DNA of 64,000 bases, taken from positions 124,001 to 188,000 of the forward strand of contig NW_023503372.1 in the NCBI RefSeq assembly GCF_014529535.1, given 5' to 3'. Within the stretch, counting starts at the first letter, position 1. Each line of letters begins with the position of its first letter. Shown here piece by piece: positions 53,542 to 64,000 of this stretch. The notes below the pieces were generated by a model that saw nothing but the letters and a program-made list of their open reading frames with translations, did not search any database and was not told the origin of the DNA. The stretch is from Bradysia coprophila (Eukaryota > Arthropoda > Insecta > Diptera > Sciaridae). A program made the translations under genes and the position numbers.

Positions 53542-55580
53542 AAGGACTTCCTACTTTCCAAAGGTTTTTGTAATTTGAGGTCCGTGAGAAAAATTAACGA
53601 AAAGAAACCTTACTGTAAACGGAAATCAATATCAAGGGAAATAACACACATCACGTCTAATAAAGCAACAAACAAACAATAGACTTTGATGTAAGAGCTG
53701 TGTGGACAAGAGACAAGTTCAAATAGAATAAAGTTGTAATGATCATGGGCGAGGTGCAGATAAACGTAGAAAATCCCTTTGCACTTAAAATTGACTCCTC
53801 AAATTCGTTGAAAATCCGTATAAATAGTAGGTTAGGTTGGATGCCACGAAAGTAATTCAGTACATGAGGTAACAATTTTGTGATAGAAGTAAACTACCCT
53901 CGTGTGTTTTTTAGCAACAGGCTAAACTGTGTTTTGGACAAGTGTAGAGCCGAACGCGAGTTGCTCAACAAAAAACGTAGGAGTTTGCGAGTATAACCAA
54001 ATTGTTTCCAATTAATGAATTACTTAGCTGCATCCAATCTATTCCGGTTGACTGTGTATCCCATGCGATAGTCAACTTAGAAATTCACGAAAAATAAAAC
54101 GAAAATATCAACGAAAATGGGTCGTTTCGCAGGGGGTAAATTGCTATGTAATAGTCCACTTTCGCATAGTGCAGACGGTAAAATTCTTTTTTGATGAAAA
54201 TCCTTGAAAATCAAATCCTTAAAAATCGTATAAAAATGCTTGTAATTCCTTTGAAATTGAACAGAAAAATCCTTAAGAATCCTACAAAATCCTCAGGAAA
54301 TACTTGAAGGATTTTCTATTAGAAAATCCTCTTGCACTCAAAATACACGTTCAAGAGAATTCCTACTATAATTAAAAGGCTACACCCTGTTGGTAGAAAC
54401 GTTTGATTAAAACAAAACTAACAAGAATGTGTTTGCACAATTCAGATGACAATAAGCAAACGTCATCGAGATGAATTGAATACACAATTCCAAATTCTCG
54501 TTGAATTTGAATTCGAACAAAGGAATAATGTCTCGGTTGTGCTGTCGCGCTGATATAGCAAGTCATTTGCACAGCAAATTAGCAAATATTTTCTATCTAC
54601 GAAACTGTTGTTAACCTTCGAGCTAAAATTAAAACTGATATTCGATTCAATTAGCTAAAATGTAGATTTCGCTCGACAATCGACTTTGAAACATAGAATC
54701 AATGCAAACCAAATGGGAGACAAACACATTTTTTTTGTTTAATCAATGGAAATTGTGTGGAATTAATTTTTCGTGTCTCCACTCCACAAAACAGTTTTTT
54801 TTTCGTTTTTTTAAATGAATTACGTCATGCAATGTATATGTACACAGAAGGTAAACAAGTCTTATCGAATTCTCTTATCGAATGTTTGTACACTTAAAAA
54901 ACAGAGCAAAGAAAATTCACAATCGAAATTTGAGTAAAGTTTAAATTACGCCCCAACATTTTCAATCGAATAATTTCGAGTTCTCGGAGTTTCTGCTAAA
55001 ATAGTTTTCGCTCGTATCGATTCACTCATTATAAAATCTCAAATGACATGCTTATCAACCGGTTAATAATGTGTTGAATCGTTAAATTGTCCGTAAATTG
55101 TTAAGTACAAATTGAACGGAATGAATGTTGGTTGAAGAAAAAGGGGTGTTGTAACTGGTATACATGGCTTGACTATATCTAACAGCTAAAACGAACAGAG
55201 AGACAACATAATAACGAAGTCGATCTAAAAATACAATATCAATTTCAGAAAACGGATGTTCACGGTTGTGGTTATGCATGCTAGAGGTTCAATTGGCAAT
55301 TTCATAGTCGTAGCGCATTTTTATGAAAAACATAGCCACACAACACGGAATTTAACGTAAATAATAATTGTGAGATATGTTCAGGTAGAGGAATTTTCTC
55401 TTCCAATTTTGTTCGAAAAGAAAAAATTTTTTAATTAATTTCTGTTAACAAGAAAGAAATTTTGCATAATCAACACTGTGCGGAATGGGATCAGCTCATG
55501 CAACATTCATACCTTTCAAGTAAATTAGATTTTTAATCAGAGTCTGGTCATGGTAAACATTTCTAGCTTTAAGATATGAT
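53542..55580. other. Spacer, no gene seen
   Basis: AT-rich. Repeated AAAATCCT(T)GAAAAT words at 54180-54330. Open frames on the minus strand (54372-54572, 55082-55279) have no domains and no splice context. Confidence 0.4.
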
Positions 55581-55588
55581 TTTGTATA

Positions 55589-56299
55589 GGGTGGATCGAT
55601 TTGAAAAAATAATAATTCTAATCTAAAAGGCACAGGTTCCATAAACGGTCATTTTCATTTCCATTTCTCCGAAAGAAAAGATTTTTTCCCAACGAAAATT
55701 GCTCAACTTTCGAGTCAAAGCTCGGACTGAACGTAACTTAGGCAACTCAGATGAAGAATTTGTGACCGTTTTGGAAAGTTTATTTGTCGCATGAAGTGAA
55801 TGGTAGCAATAATGCCATACACAGACAATAAAAACTTCAAAATTGTCTCTTCAGAAGGGACTGAAATTTTACATTATTGTGACGTATCGTTGAAAAGCTG
55901 AGTGCAGCCGTACAACATATTTCAGAAATGAAAAAAACAAATTTTTCCTGAGTTTCCTCAGCATGATCAACCAAACGTGCATTTTCTAATTGCAAAATTG
56001 TATTTTTTGTACGAAGCCAGGAAAAGTCGATTTTTTCAGCACCAGTCCTACGTTTTCCTTACGAGCGTTGCCAGGAAAAACAGGGGAAAACCAGTTAATT
56101 TAACTGAGCTCGATGGGTGATATGTCAAAATTTCTACTCTCTTTTAACACTCTATAGGAAATGGTCTCTGCGTTATAAAAATTGCACGGCACCCTTAAAA
56201 CGTAAAAAAAATTCTAAAAAAAATATCTGGGGACTCGGCCGGTTATAAAACACTATGTGCTTTTTGGATTAAAATTAATATTTTAAAATCGATCCACCC
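55589..56299. mobile_element. TA-flanked inverted-repeat element, about 710 bp
   Basis: Ends GGGTGGATCGATTTGAAAA and TTTTAAAATCGATCCACCC, each bordered by TA, with longer imperfect arms (TCTAATCTAAAAGGCACA / TGTGCTTTTTGGATTAA). A TA duplication suggests mobilisation by a Tc1/mariner-type transposase. No transposase frame inside, so it is non-autonomous. Confidence 0.75.
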
Positions 56300-56454
56300 T
56301 AGTTTTTAGTACAAAAATTTCGTTCAATTACTAACTCTAGCCGATCCGTAATTCATTTCAGTTATGATTGTCATCAATAATGTACCATGTAAAAACACTT
56401 ACCAACTTCATTATTCATATTATATCATTCATCATTCATCATTCATGCCCAGGT

Positions 56455-56643
56455 GGTCTATTTAGCGATATGCATCAACGGTACAAACAAAAATTAACTC
56501 AACAACCCCCTCGTTCATTCAATTCACTCTCTGTTGTTACTGTTGGTATAACATCATTAGCAGCCAAATCGAATATATCTCATTTATTATCAATAAATAA
56601 CTACACGAACCATCATGTTACAACTACAAAAGAAAACAAATAA
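56455..56643 (+). other. Possible isolated exon, weak
   Basis: After a plausible acceptor (TCATGCCCAG), the frame GGLFSDMHQRYKQKLTQQ runs 62 codons to a stop with less AT-driven composition than its surroundings. I recognise no family and see no donor-side partner nearby, so this may be chance. Confidence 0.15.
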
Positions 56644-57600
56644 CAAAACCTCAACACTCTCTCATCATCGTTTAAAAGCGGCGAAAAGAACGGAACGTTT
56701 TGATACGAACGAGTCAAAGATTAAACAGTTTTTTCACATTATGTAGTTGACCTGTTGTTTATTATGTTTACGCACGTATACTGTCTACACGTCTCCATAC
56801 ATCCGAGGATTATACATTTTTTTCCTCGTATTTTATGTTTCTATTTCTCTACAGTTTAAGACCGCTAAGGCACTACGATTAATGCGGTTCAATATGTTAG
56901 CCACTTGGGTGTAGTTGAAATGATAAAAAAAAAACGACACCACAAACTACATAGCTATCTATTGGCAACGATTACTATGGAATGCTATCATTAGTTACAT
57001 GTGATTTCATTGATAAAATGTGCGTACGAATGGTTGAAAAACAAATTAGCAGCGAACTCAATTACTCAATTAAATCAGAATATAAAAAAAAATGAGTTCG
57101 TTTCCTTTCAATTATGCCTAGCATTACATTTACGTTTACCAAAACGAATTGTAAAAAAAAACCGAACGCAGAAGATAGAAGTTACCGACCTCACTCACTT
57201 CAATAAAAATTGGATTAGAATCGAGAAAAAATATTTTTTTTTGTTATTAAAATTCGCTTCAAATGAAATTGCATCGCTTCACGTCATGTTGAGATGGAGA
57301 ATGCCGGTTTGTGTATATATCACAGTGAAGAAAATGCGAACCAGAATTGATGTGAAAATTATGTTGTAAATTGCTAATTGGTTTTCGCTTCACTTAAGCG
57401 TTTGCGGTATAGTGATTTGCGGCGCAAAAATGACTGAATCGGCTAAATATTGTTAAACATTAAACGGGAAATGTGTTTTATTTGAAGAAACTGTTTGCTG
57501 TTTATAAAGCATTGACGATGGAATTTGTTGATTTTGCCGTCTTGCTATAGAACATACACATTTTGCTCAGTTTATTTGAACTTATTTGAACCGAAACTAT
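56644..57600. other. Spacer, no gene seen
   Basis: AT-rich. The 122-codon frame at 57001-57369 is Lys/Leu/Ile-rich with no domain and is probably fortuitous. Confidence 0.35.
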
Positions 57601-57629
57601 CTCGACACTTGAACTTCCTCGCATTTTAT

Positions 57630-57800
57630 AGAAACGTACAGTCATCTGTTATCGACAATGACGACAAAGAAAAATGATTAGCTCTCGCAAGTGCTTTCTT
57701 ATATTGGGAAATGTATGAAGAACGGATCATTGAACGGATAGATTCTGCACTAAACACTATCAAATACTTTGAACAAATGAAGTAATAGATTTAATCATTT
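57630..57800. mobile_element. MITE-like element of the CGATAACAGATGA family
   Basis: GAAACGTACAGTCATCTGTT then ATCGACAATGACGACAAAG at the left and AAATGAAGTAATAGATTTAA at the right. It is in inverse orientation to the member at 28165-28320. Confidence 0.5.
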
Positions 57801-57939
57801 TGTTGTCGTTGATACGTTGAACGTTTGTAAAAGGTTTGTAAGAGTCGTGATTAAATCTGTCACCTTTGTTGTTTACTCCATTTAGGGTGTCGTTCATAAA
57901 TAACGTAAAGCAAAAATAAGGATTTTCGAGACACTCAAG

Positions 57940-58118
57940 GTGTGCCTGAACCGATTTTAGGTTATAATTTTTGCGAATCAGATTTTTGTTCTGTTTTTGG
58001 TTCTTAGACACCATTCGAATGTTATCACTTCGACATTAATTCTTTCATGTCTAAGAACCATAATCAGAAGACAAATCTGATTTGCAAAAATTATAACCTA
58101 AAATCGGTTCAGGAACAC
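57940..58118. mobile_element. Foldback element, about 180 bp
   Basis: The arms GTGTGCCTGAACCGATTTTA (57940-57959) and TAAAATCGGTTCAGGAACAC (58099-58118) continue inward as near-perfect complements over about 70 bp (GGTTATAATTTTTGCGAATC / GATTTGCAAAAATTATAACC, then GGTTCTTAGAC / GTCTAAGAACC). Confidence 0.8.
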
Positions 58119-60529
58119 CCCTCACCTGTTACGCAAAATGTATGAGAATTCCAAAAGAATTTCGAATCGGCTCAATGGAGGAACAGTTTTCGTAACTATC
58201 ATTGAATTTGTTGGAGTTAGCGCGAATTTTCGCCGACCAACAATACTTTCATACGTACAACCACAACCACTATTTGCTTCAGCTGTTTGACAGCTGGTCC
58301 AATCACACAACCTCACAGACTCATATATGTTTATACGAGTTTACAAATTATACGAGCGGGTGATTGTGGTAAAACAGTATGTAAACTAAAGAGCTTTAAG
58401 AGCTTGTAGTATAGCAGCTGTAAACAGCTATCACTGTGTAACAAATGATGAGAAAGTACTTGCTTTCCATCCACAAGCATTTCGAACGGTGAAGAATTAG
58501 CTATCTTCTGCACAAAGACGTAAATTTTGCGCATACAAAGGGAAATGGCAAAATTCAAACCTAACAATGTCTTTAATGATATTTAGCAACATGAAGGACC
58601 GAAACAATGACTCCTCCAAATTCAGGAAATGGAGCACTTATGTTGTTATCGCGAAATGAAATAAAGTTGGTCTTTTTTTGAGTTTTACACAGAGCGCCGA
58701 TCATAAAGTCACTGCGTGAGTATTTAAGGAATGTTTGCTTAATCGAACTAAACAATAGGAGTCACTTATTCGAATAAATTTTATAATTATTTACATTTAC
58801 TGTTGGATCGAAGCTAGAAACTCAAAAGTGGCATTTCTACTACTTGCGATACATTGAGTTCTTGTGACAGAAAATCGACCTACTCTTTTTCAGTTTTTGA
58901 GTTTCAAAAGTCGTTTGCGTAATCAGTCTTACGCCACCACCATACGTCATGATACACAAATATCGTATTTAGTATGAAGCATTGAAGCAAATAAGTTGTA
59001 AAATAAAATATTTCTACGAGACATTCAGTCATTTCGTGAGTCATCGTTTTTCCATGAAATAATTGTTGTCTGAACCAACTGGTGAAAATCGAAAATCATC
59101 GTAAATTGTACAGAAAATGAGTGATTGTTCTCAGAAATTTGTAAAAATAAATTATTGTAGCCCATCATGTCTATGGGTGTAAATATAGTAACAATGAAAT
59201 CGTTAACTAATTGGGTCGTTCATTGATAACACATTTGTAAAGAATGGAAAACGTTTTGCGCGCTGTGTTTATTTATTCAAACGAAAAACGTTTTGTAATT
59301 ACACAACTTTCAACACCTCCGACGAAGTCCGGAATTTGTTCGAGAGAGGTTGAAATGTTATCTTTCACTTTACAGCAATCAACTGTCGCATCTGTATTTT
59401 CATTGAAAATAAATGCACCACACCGTAGAAGTGGCACAGATTCACACCATGCACATTGAATCGAAAATCCGTCATTAAAAATGAAAAGAAAAGAAAATAA
59501 TTTTCCGGTTCGGTCATAAAAGCAGAAGAGTAAACTTCTCCGATCTTTTTATTTTCATATTTCTATTTCCTTCTCAGCTCCGAACACTGTTTGTTTGTGA
59601 CTTGTCTCTATACTACATGCACTCTAAGTAAATAAACACGGAAAGAAACAGTCGACGTTTTATTGCTTGTTTAACGTCGTTTATTGATGCAGCGTAACAT
59701 TTTCATGTCGTTTTTAATTTCCCGAAATAATTTATCCGAAATGAGGTGGATGCATTTTATGGTGCTATTCACGCGCGGCTATCAATGTGGCAACATTTTA
59801 TTCGTGCTAATTGACGAAACGAACAGTTATGAGCAGTTAAATGGGTGAGACTTTTAATGGAGACCATTTGATGTTTAAATAACCTTTCAGAAACGGCTGT
59901 CATCGATAAAGACGACTAAGATATGAGCCCCGGCTGGTGTTCTCTTATTTAATATTACAAACGAAGTGACTATTTGCAATGAAATCGTACAACATGTATG
60001 GTCTATCCGCCGATGAATGTAAAGTATGGTGTAATGTCACTGCGGAGGACCTAACAATTTTGAAAACGGATTCAAACGCTCTCACTTTCATATTATTTTG
60101 ACATAAATAATGAATGCGTTTAAGATACTACCGCCCGCCCAGATGACAAAAAAGTTTGTTTTCCGCAATTATGTTGATTTATGTTGATGCAAATTGTGAG
60201 TGCGTTTAATATTAATTAGCCGATCGGCCATACCTGTTATGTACTTTCATTGACTACTTGCACCAAGATGCAAATAGACTATAAAATACTATTTGCACCC
60301 ATAAAGTCTTGCAACAGTTCATTTTTCCTTGTACAAACTGGTCTAACAATTCGGTGTTTCGACCGAAGTAACTTGAATCTTCCTTGTACAGACTGGCCTA
60401 CCAATTGGGTGTTTCGAAACCCTACTATTGTGCAATTTAGTGTATTTTAGGCTATTTGCACCCGGGCGCATATAGTTGAACGTATACCAGTTTAATCATT
60501 GAATCTGCCTCTTTTGTCTAAAATGTATC
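58119..60529. other. Spacer, repeat ends only
   Basis: No gene supported. 59880-59920 is a terminus of the CGATAACAGATGA family (TAACCTTTCAGAAACGGCTG). CTTGTACA.ACTGG(T/C)CTA.CAATT and GGTGTTTCGA occur twice at 60328-60420, a local direct repeat of about 53 bp. Confidence 0.4.
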
Positions 60530-60535
60530 GCCAAG

Positions 60536-60749
60536 GCACAGCACTGCTACTAGCATGAACACTGAATTGACAAGTGTCAAATTTGGAGGCTTTAGTGATA
60601 CGAGCCACCGCTTAGGATTGTTTGTATTGTATGTTTTAACTCATACAACGAAAGAAAGTCATCTATCTGTATAACAGAAACGCATTGTCTACTGTGATTT
60701 CATCAGCCTCCGAATATTTCATATGTTCATGCTAGAAGCAGGGCTGTGG
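60536..60749. mobile_element. CACAGCACTGCT MITE, second complete copy
   Basis: TIRs GCACAGCACTGCTACTAGCA and TGCTAGAAGCAGGGCTGTGG, bounded by CCAAG at 60531-60535 and 60750-60754. The 5-bp duplication agrees with the copy at 39564-39757. 214 bp; longer than the 39564 copy through small indels. Confidence 0.85.
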
Positions 60750-60754
60750 CCAAG

Positions 60755-62441
60755 GGCATGATACCAAATCTTCTACTTCAATAGTTTTAACGCAAATTTT
60801 CCTATGATAAAAAAAAAACCTCACTAATTGATGGCCACCGGCACCGCTTTCGCTGTTTGCTGTCGATAACAAATAAATGCATTTTGTATTGTGTGTGTCT
60901 CTTTGAACAACACATTTATGGATGCAATATGTCACTTAATATATACGTTCAACAACGAACATTAATTCAATTGCAGATAAGTACAACTTCCTTATCATCG
61001 CAATGCGAGCACATTTTTTTGTAGTAATAAATGAATGGGGCGTTATTCGTGGTTTTGTTAATTTTTTTTTTCTTCTTTTGTCAACAAAATGTGTATCGCA
61101 GCGTAAAAACGCTAAGTTTAACGTTAATTTATAACCTTTAAGAAACGGTTAGTCATCCGTTGCCGGACAACGATGACAAAATTAAATTCTGTTTTGTAGC
61201 AAAGATTATGACAAAATTAGCGTCGTAAATGGTTTTGTATCAAACACTAGGCGATATTGTAAACAAAAGAACTAACCGATCCAATGGCGATAAGCTAACA
61301 GCATTCGAAATTATGAATGTAGTCGCTTGGTCTTGGTCGATTTAGTCGAATTGAGTTTTATTTCGCAAAATGCAAGGTATGCTGTCGTCGAACACTCATT
61401 GCCGTGGTATTTACTAAAGCACGAAATGTAATTGGAACGTGTCACATTAATTACATAAAAAACCAATTTACCACACGGTCCAATCGGCGTAAAAATTTCT
61501 AAAGTCACAGTCCACTTACGTATTATATACATTCAATGTACAATCACACAATCGAATCAATCAATGACCAACACACACCTCACCCAGAAAATCTTATCTT
61601 GCTCCAGCAAAATTAAACAAAATCAATAAACTTAAAAGCAATAAAACCATTTCTACACCGACATTATTACACATATACTCCTTCGGTCTCACAGTCCTAT
61701 ATGAAATTCGTATACAGTGGCAAAACAAATGGAACAAAATGATTAGCACGGAACACTTGGTTTTTGTATTGTGATCATTGCTTGCAATAGAATAATTTGC
61801 AGATGATAAAATTGCATCAATTTAAACCGATTTTATGCTGATAGCAAAGACCAATTCAAAGAAAAAAAAATTTGTACCGCAAAAAGAAACTCCACCATTC
61901 ATTGAGTTGTCACTTTTTTTTTAAGAAAGACGACTATGGGTGCGGACAAGTGAGTAATCAATTTTCACGCTCACCAATTAGATTATCCAATAATGTCCGA
62001 TTATCCGTCAATAAAATGCAACACTTTTCACAACAATTTTCACATTAAATTCAGATTGGACGATTAAAATAATTAAAATTTCTGCTTTTCCTTAGCAAAG
62101 ACCGAATTTTTTTTACGATTGTAAATTCCGTAGTAGATTGCGTTTGTGTTTCTTCAGAGGGTTTTGTCGCTTGTCGGCTGATGTGTCACGACATTCTGTC
62201 GTAATGGAATGGAATAGGTGTTGTAGTAGATTTTATTGAGCCATGATGACAGCGCAAAGATTTAATTCAACCGGTTGCGCTTAATGGATTTCGATAAACA
62301 AAAATTCACAAAATTTCGCCTCACCTTCTCATTTTACTCACATAACGAATTAACGAGAACCAAGATTAAGAAAGTACAGATGCTCTGGTGTGTTAACAAA
62401 TTTTACTTTCCTTTCTTCTTTAATAGCTTTTTATGACTTCT
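60755..62441. other. Spacer, repeat fragments only
   Basis: 60765-60880 (AATCTTCTACTTCAATAG to CTGTCGATAACA) and 61131-61185 (TAACCTTTAAGAAACGGTTA) belong to the CGATAACAGATGA family. No coding frame that I can support. Confidence 0.4.
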
Positions 62442-62606
62442 AGTCTGGGCTCTTATGTTTAAAAAAACCAGTCCGCGCGCATATGTATGAAAAATGACTA
62501 TTTTTGAAAAAGACATATGTTTCATGATTTTTCAAGGCCAATCGATTGCTTCCACTGAAAAACTCGGGAAACGCCTAGCGCGCGGATTGACATAAGAACC
62601 CAGACT
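62442..62606. mobile_element. Foldback element, about 165 bp
   Basis: Ends AGTCTGGGCTCTTATGT and ACATAAGAACCCAGACT, with inner CCGCGCGC / GCGCGCGG. Non-coding. Confidence 0.7.
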
Positions 62607-62867
62607 ATTCTGAACGATACGACTTAATTCTGATAGTCAATACCCTCTCTGTACATTTTTTTCCTAAGCCCGTACCAAAACGTCCATTTGAAGGAAATTA
62701 GGAGCAGTATTCTTAAGTCTTTAAGCAACACAGCATCATAATGTTCGAAAATTGTGAACTTTAGATGCTTCTATTGCATGCACAAAGCATTGTATGTAAC
62801 GAAAGTGGAAAGTGACCTGACCACCTCGTGCCACAACTCCACATCTACTAGTGCTTATTTCAACCTT

Positions 62868-62989
62868 ACTGTGCCTATACAAAACGACGCGAAAGTGACA
62901 GATGCGAAATTTTTCTTTTGTTCATTGACATTAGGACAAAAGAAACATTTCGCATCTGTCACTTTCGCATTGCTGTATGAAAGCACAGT
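62868..62989. mobile_element. Hairpin element with 22-bp perfect arms
   Basis: 62889-62910 and 62947-62968 are exact reverse complements (core GAAAGTGACAGATGCGAAAT). Outer ends ACTGTGC and GCACAGT extend it to about 122 bp. The loop is short (36 bp), so the transcript would form a strong hairpin. Confidence 0.7.
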
Positions 62990-63039
62990 TAGTATCTTCT
63001 AACTTTGTTTGACACAAAATCTGTCATTTCAATTAGAAG

Positions 63040-63640
63040 TGAGCGGGTTGAGGTTTTTACAAAACCCGTCCGAACTCGACCCGTTATGTATTACTCAAAC
63101 CCAAACAATCCTGTTGTCTGTATATGAAGCCCACCCAAACTCGGAACGCTCGGAACTCTCTAGCAACACATACACCTTGTCCACATATTTAGGATTAGGT
63201 GTTGCTAGAGAGCCTTTGTACTCTCTGTTTTAGAACTTCGTCTGCAGATAAGAGAACCATATGCGATAGGGCTAATCGCCCTAAATGACGCCGTAATCTA
63301 GAGATGTTTCTCTTTAAGTGTAAATTTTCTGCTCTTTGAGCTTTTTGTAACATGAAGGAAATAGTAATTTCTGAAATTTCTTGGAATATGCCAGATTCAT
63401 TGGTCCTCTAATAGATTGTGGAAATTGTGCGATGCCGTCAAGTCGGTATTTTGAGATACGAAATTTAAAAACCAATTGATTTGTTAGGAAATTTAAATTT
63501 TCGATCACCATTTCGTGTGAAGTGACAGAAGACTGACACCGTCAATCATTGACGGTCCCTTAAAGTAGTTCTCAAATCCACAATCTATTTCAAAGCCCGT
63601 CCAAAGCCGGTTCTTTCAGAACCTAAGCAAATTTAACCAT
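63040..63640. repeat. Dispersed repeat related to 1507-1745
   Basis: Contains 63311-63392, which matches 1507-1595, and scattered AACCCGTCC / CGACCCG / GCCCGTCC words. A small inverted pair, CTCTCTAGCAACAC / GTGTTGCTAGAGAG, lies at 63157-63212. Confidence 0.5.
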
Positions 63641-63689
63641 TTCAAAAACATTAAACTCAACACTCAACAACTATAGACTGTTATGATCA

Positions 63690-63836
63690 GAACGAGAGTA
63701 CCGAAGACTAGTTAATTATAACTTGCCTCGGGGTACTTGTCAAAATATTGTTTTCTCTTTCAACATGTTACGTTGAGAGCGAGAGGACCGAAGACCAGTC
63801 TATTATAAGTTGTCTTTGGGTACTTGTCAATATATT
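63690..63836. repeat. Two-unit tandem repeat, period 87 bp
   Basis: 63690-63749 and 63777-63836 align without gaps (shared CGAGAG.ACCGAAGAC.AGT, ATTATAA.TTG, GGGTACTTGTCAA.ATATT). About 85 percent identical by eye. Confidence 0.75.
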
Positions 63837-64000
63837 TCCTTTTCATCATAACACTTTATACCTAATGGTTGTGGTCTTCGTTGTCGTTGGTCACGATGCA
63901 AGCTATAACTGGCAACACTGGCAACATATGTCTGACGAAAGTACGCATCTAGCTGTCATTTTTGCAGACGTTGAAATAAACAATTCGTTCGAATGAAGGG

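Overview
The window is nuclear DNA of an insect, most likely a dipteran. The evidence is AT-rich sequence, short GT-AG introns, genes on both strands separated by repeat-filled gaps, intronless divergent ionotropic receptors, and insect-type non-LTR retrotransposons. A lower fly such as a fungus gnat is my guess, without proof from sequence alone. No bacterial, viral or CRISPR features are present. Exon models were built by hand from reading frame, splice sites and family knowledge; there is no transcript evidence.

Layout, left to right. At 383-2910 (minus) lies the 5' part of a LAMP family lysosomal membrane protein gene that runs off the left edge. From 4166 to 15818 (plus) three tandem copies of the mitochondrial fission adaptor gene Fis1 keep identical exon structure and related upstream blocks. 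They are separated by a nested LINE insertion (6291-10179), a foldback element inside the promoter of copy B, and a CAGGTC-rich foldback element. Next come a SECp43 (tRNA-Sec associated, two RRMs) gene at 17069-18278 (minus) and a PTB-domain LDLRAP1/ARH-like adaptor at 24558-29731 (plus) with a 4.3-kb repeat-filled intron. An ABHD14-type hydrolase follows at 31463-32516 (minus), beside a 5'-truncated RTE-type LINE. Three tandem intronless ionotropic receptors occupy 37394-44399 (minus), and the complete SCAR/WAVE gene 50578-52615 (minus). The right-hand 11 kb (52616-64000) has no gene I can support and is full of small inverted-repeat elements.

The genes do not form one pathway: lysosome membrane, mitochondrial fission, selenocysteine tRNA binding, endocytic adaptor, hydrolase, chemoreception and Arp2/3 activation sit side by side. 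The two local amplifications (Fis1 x3, IR x3) are the most interesting biology, because in both cases the upstream DNA was copied along with the coding sequence. The other striking aspect is the density and variety of foldback/MITE-like elements. Several can be delimited exactly by TIRs, target duplications or comparison with a paralogous empty site.
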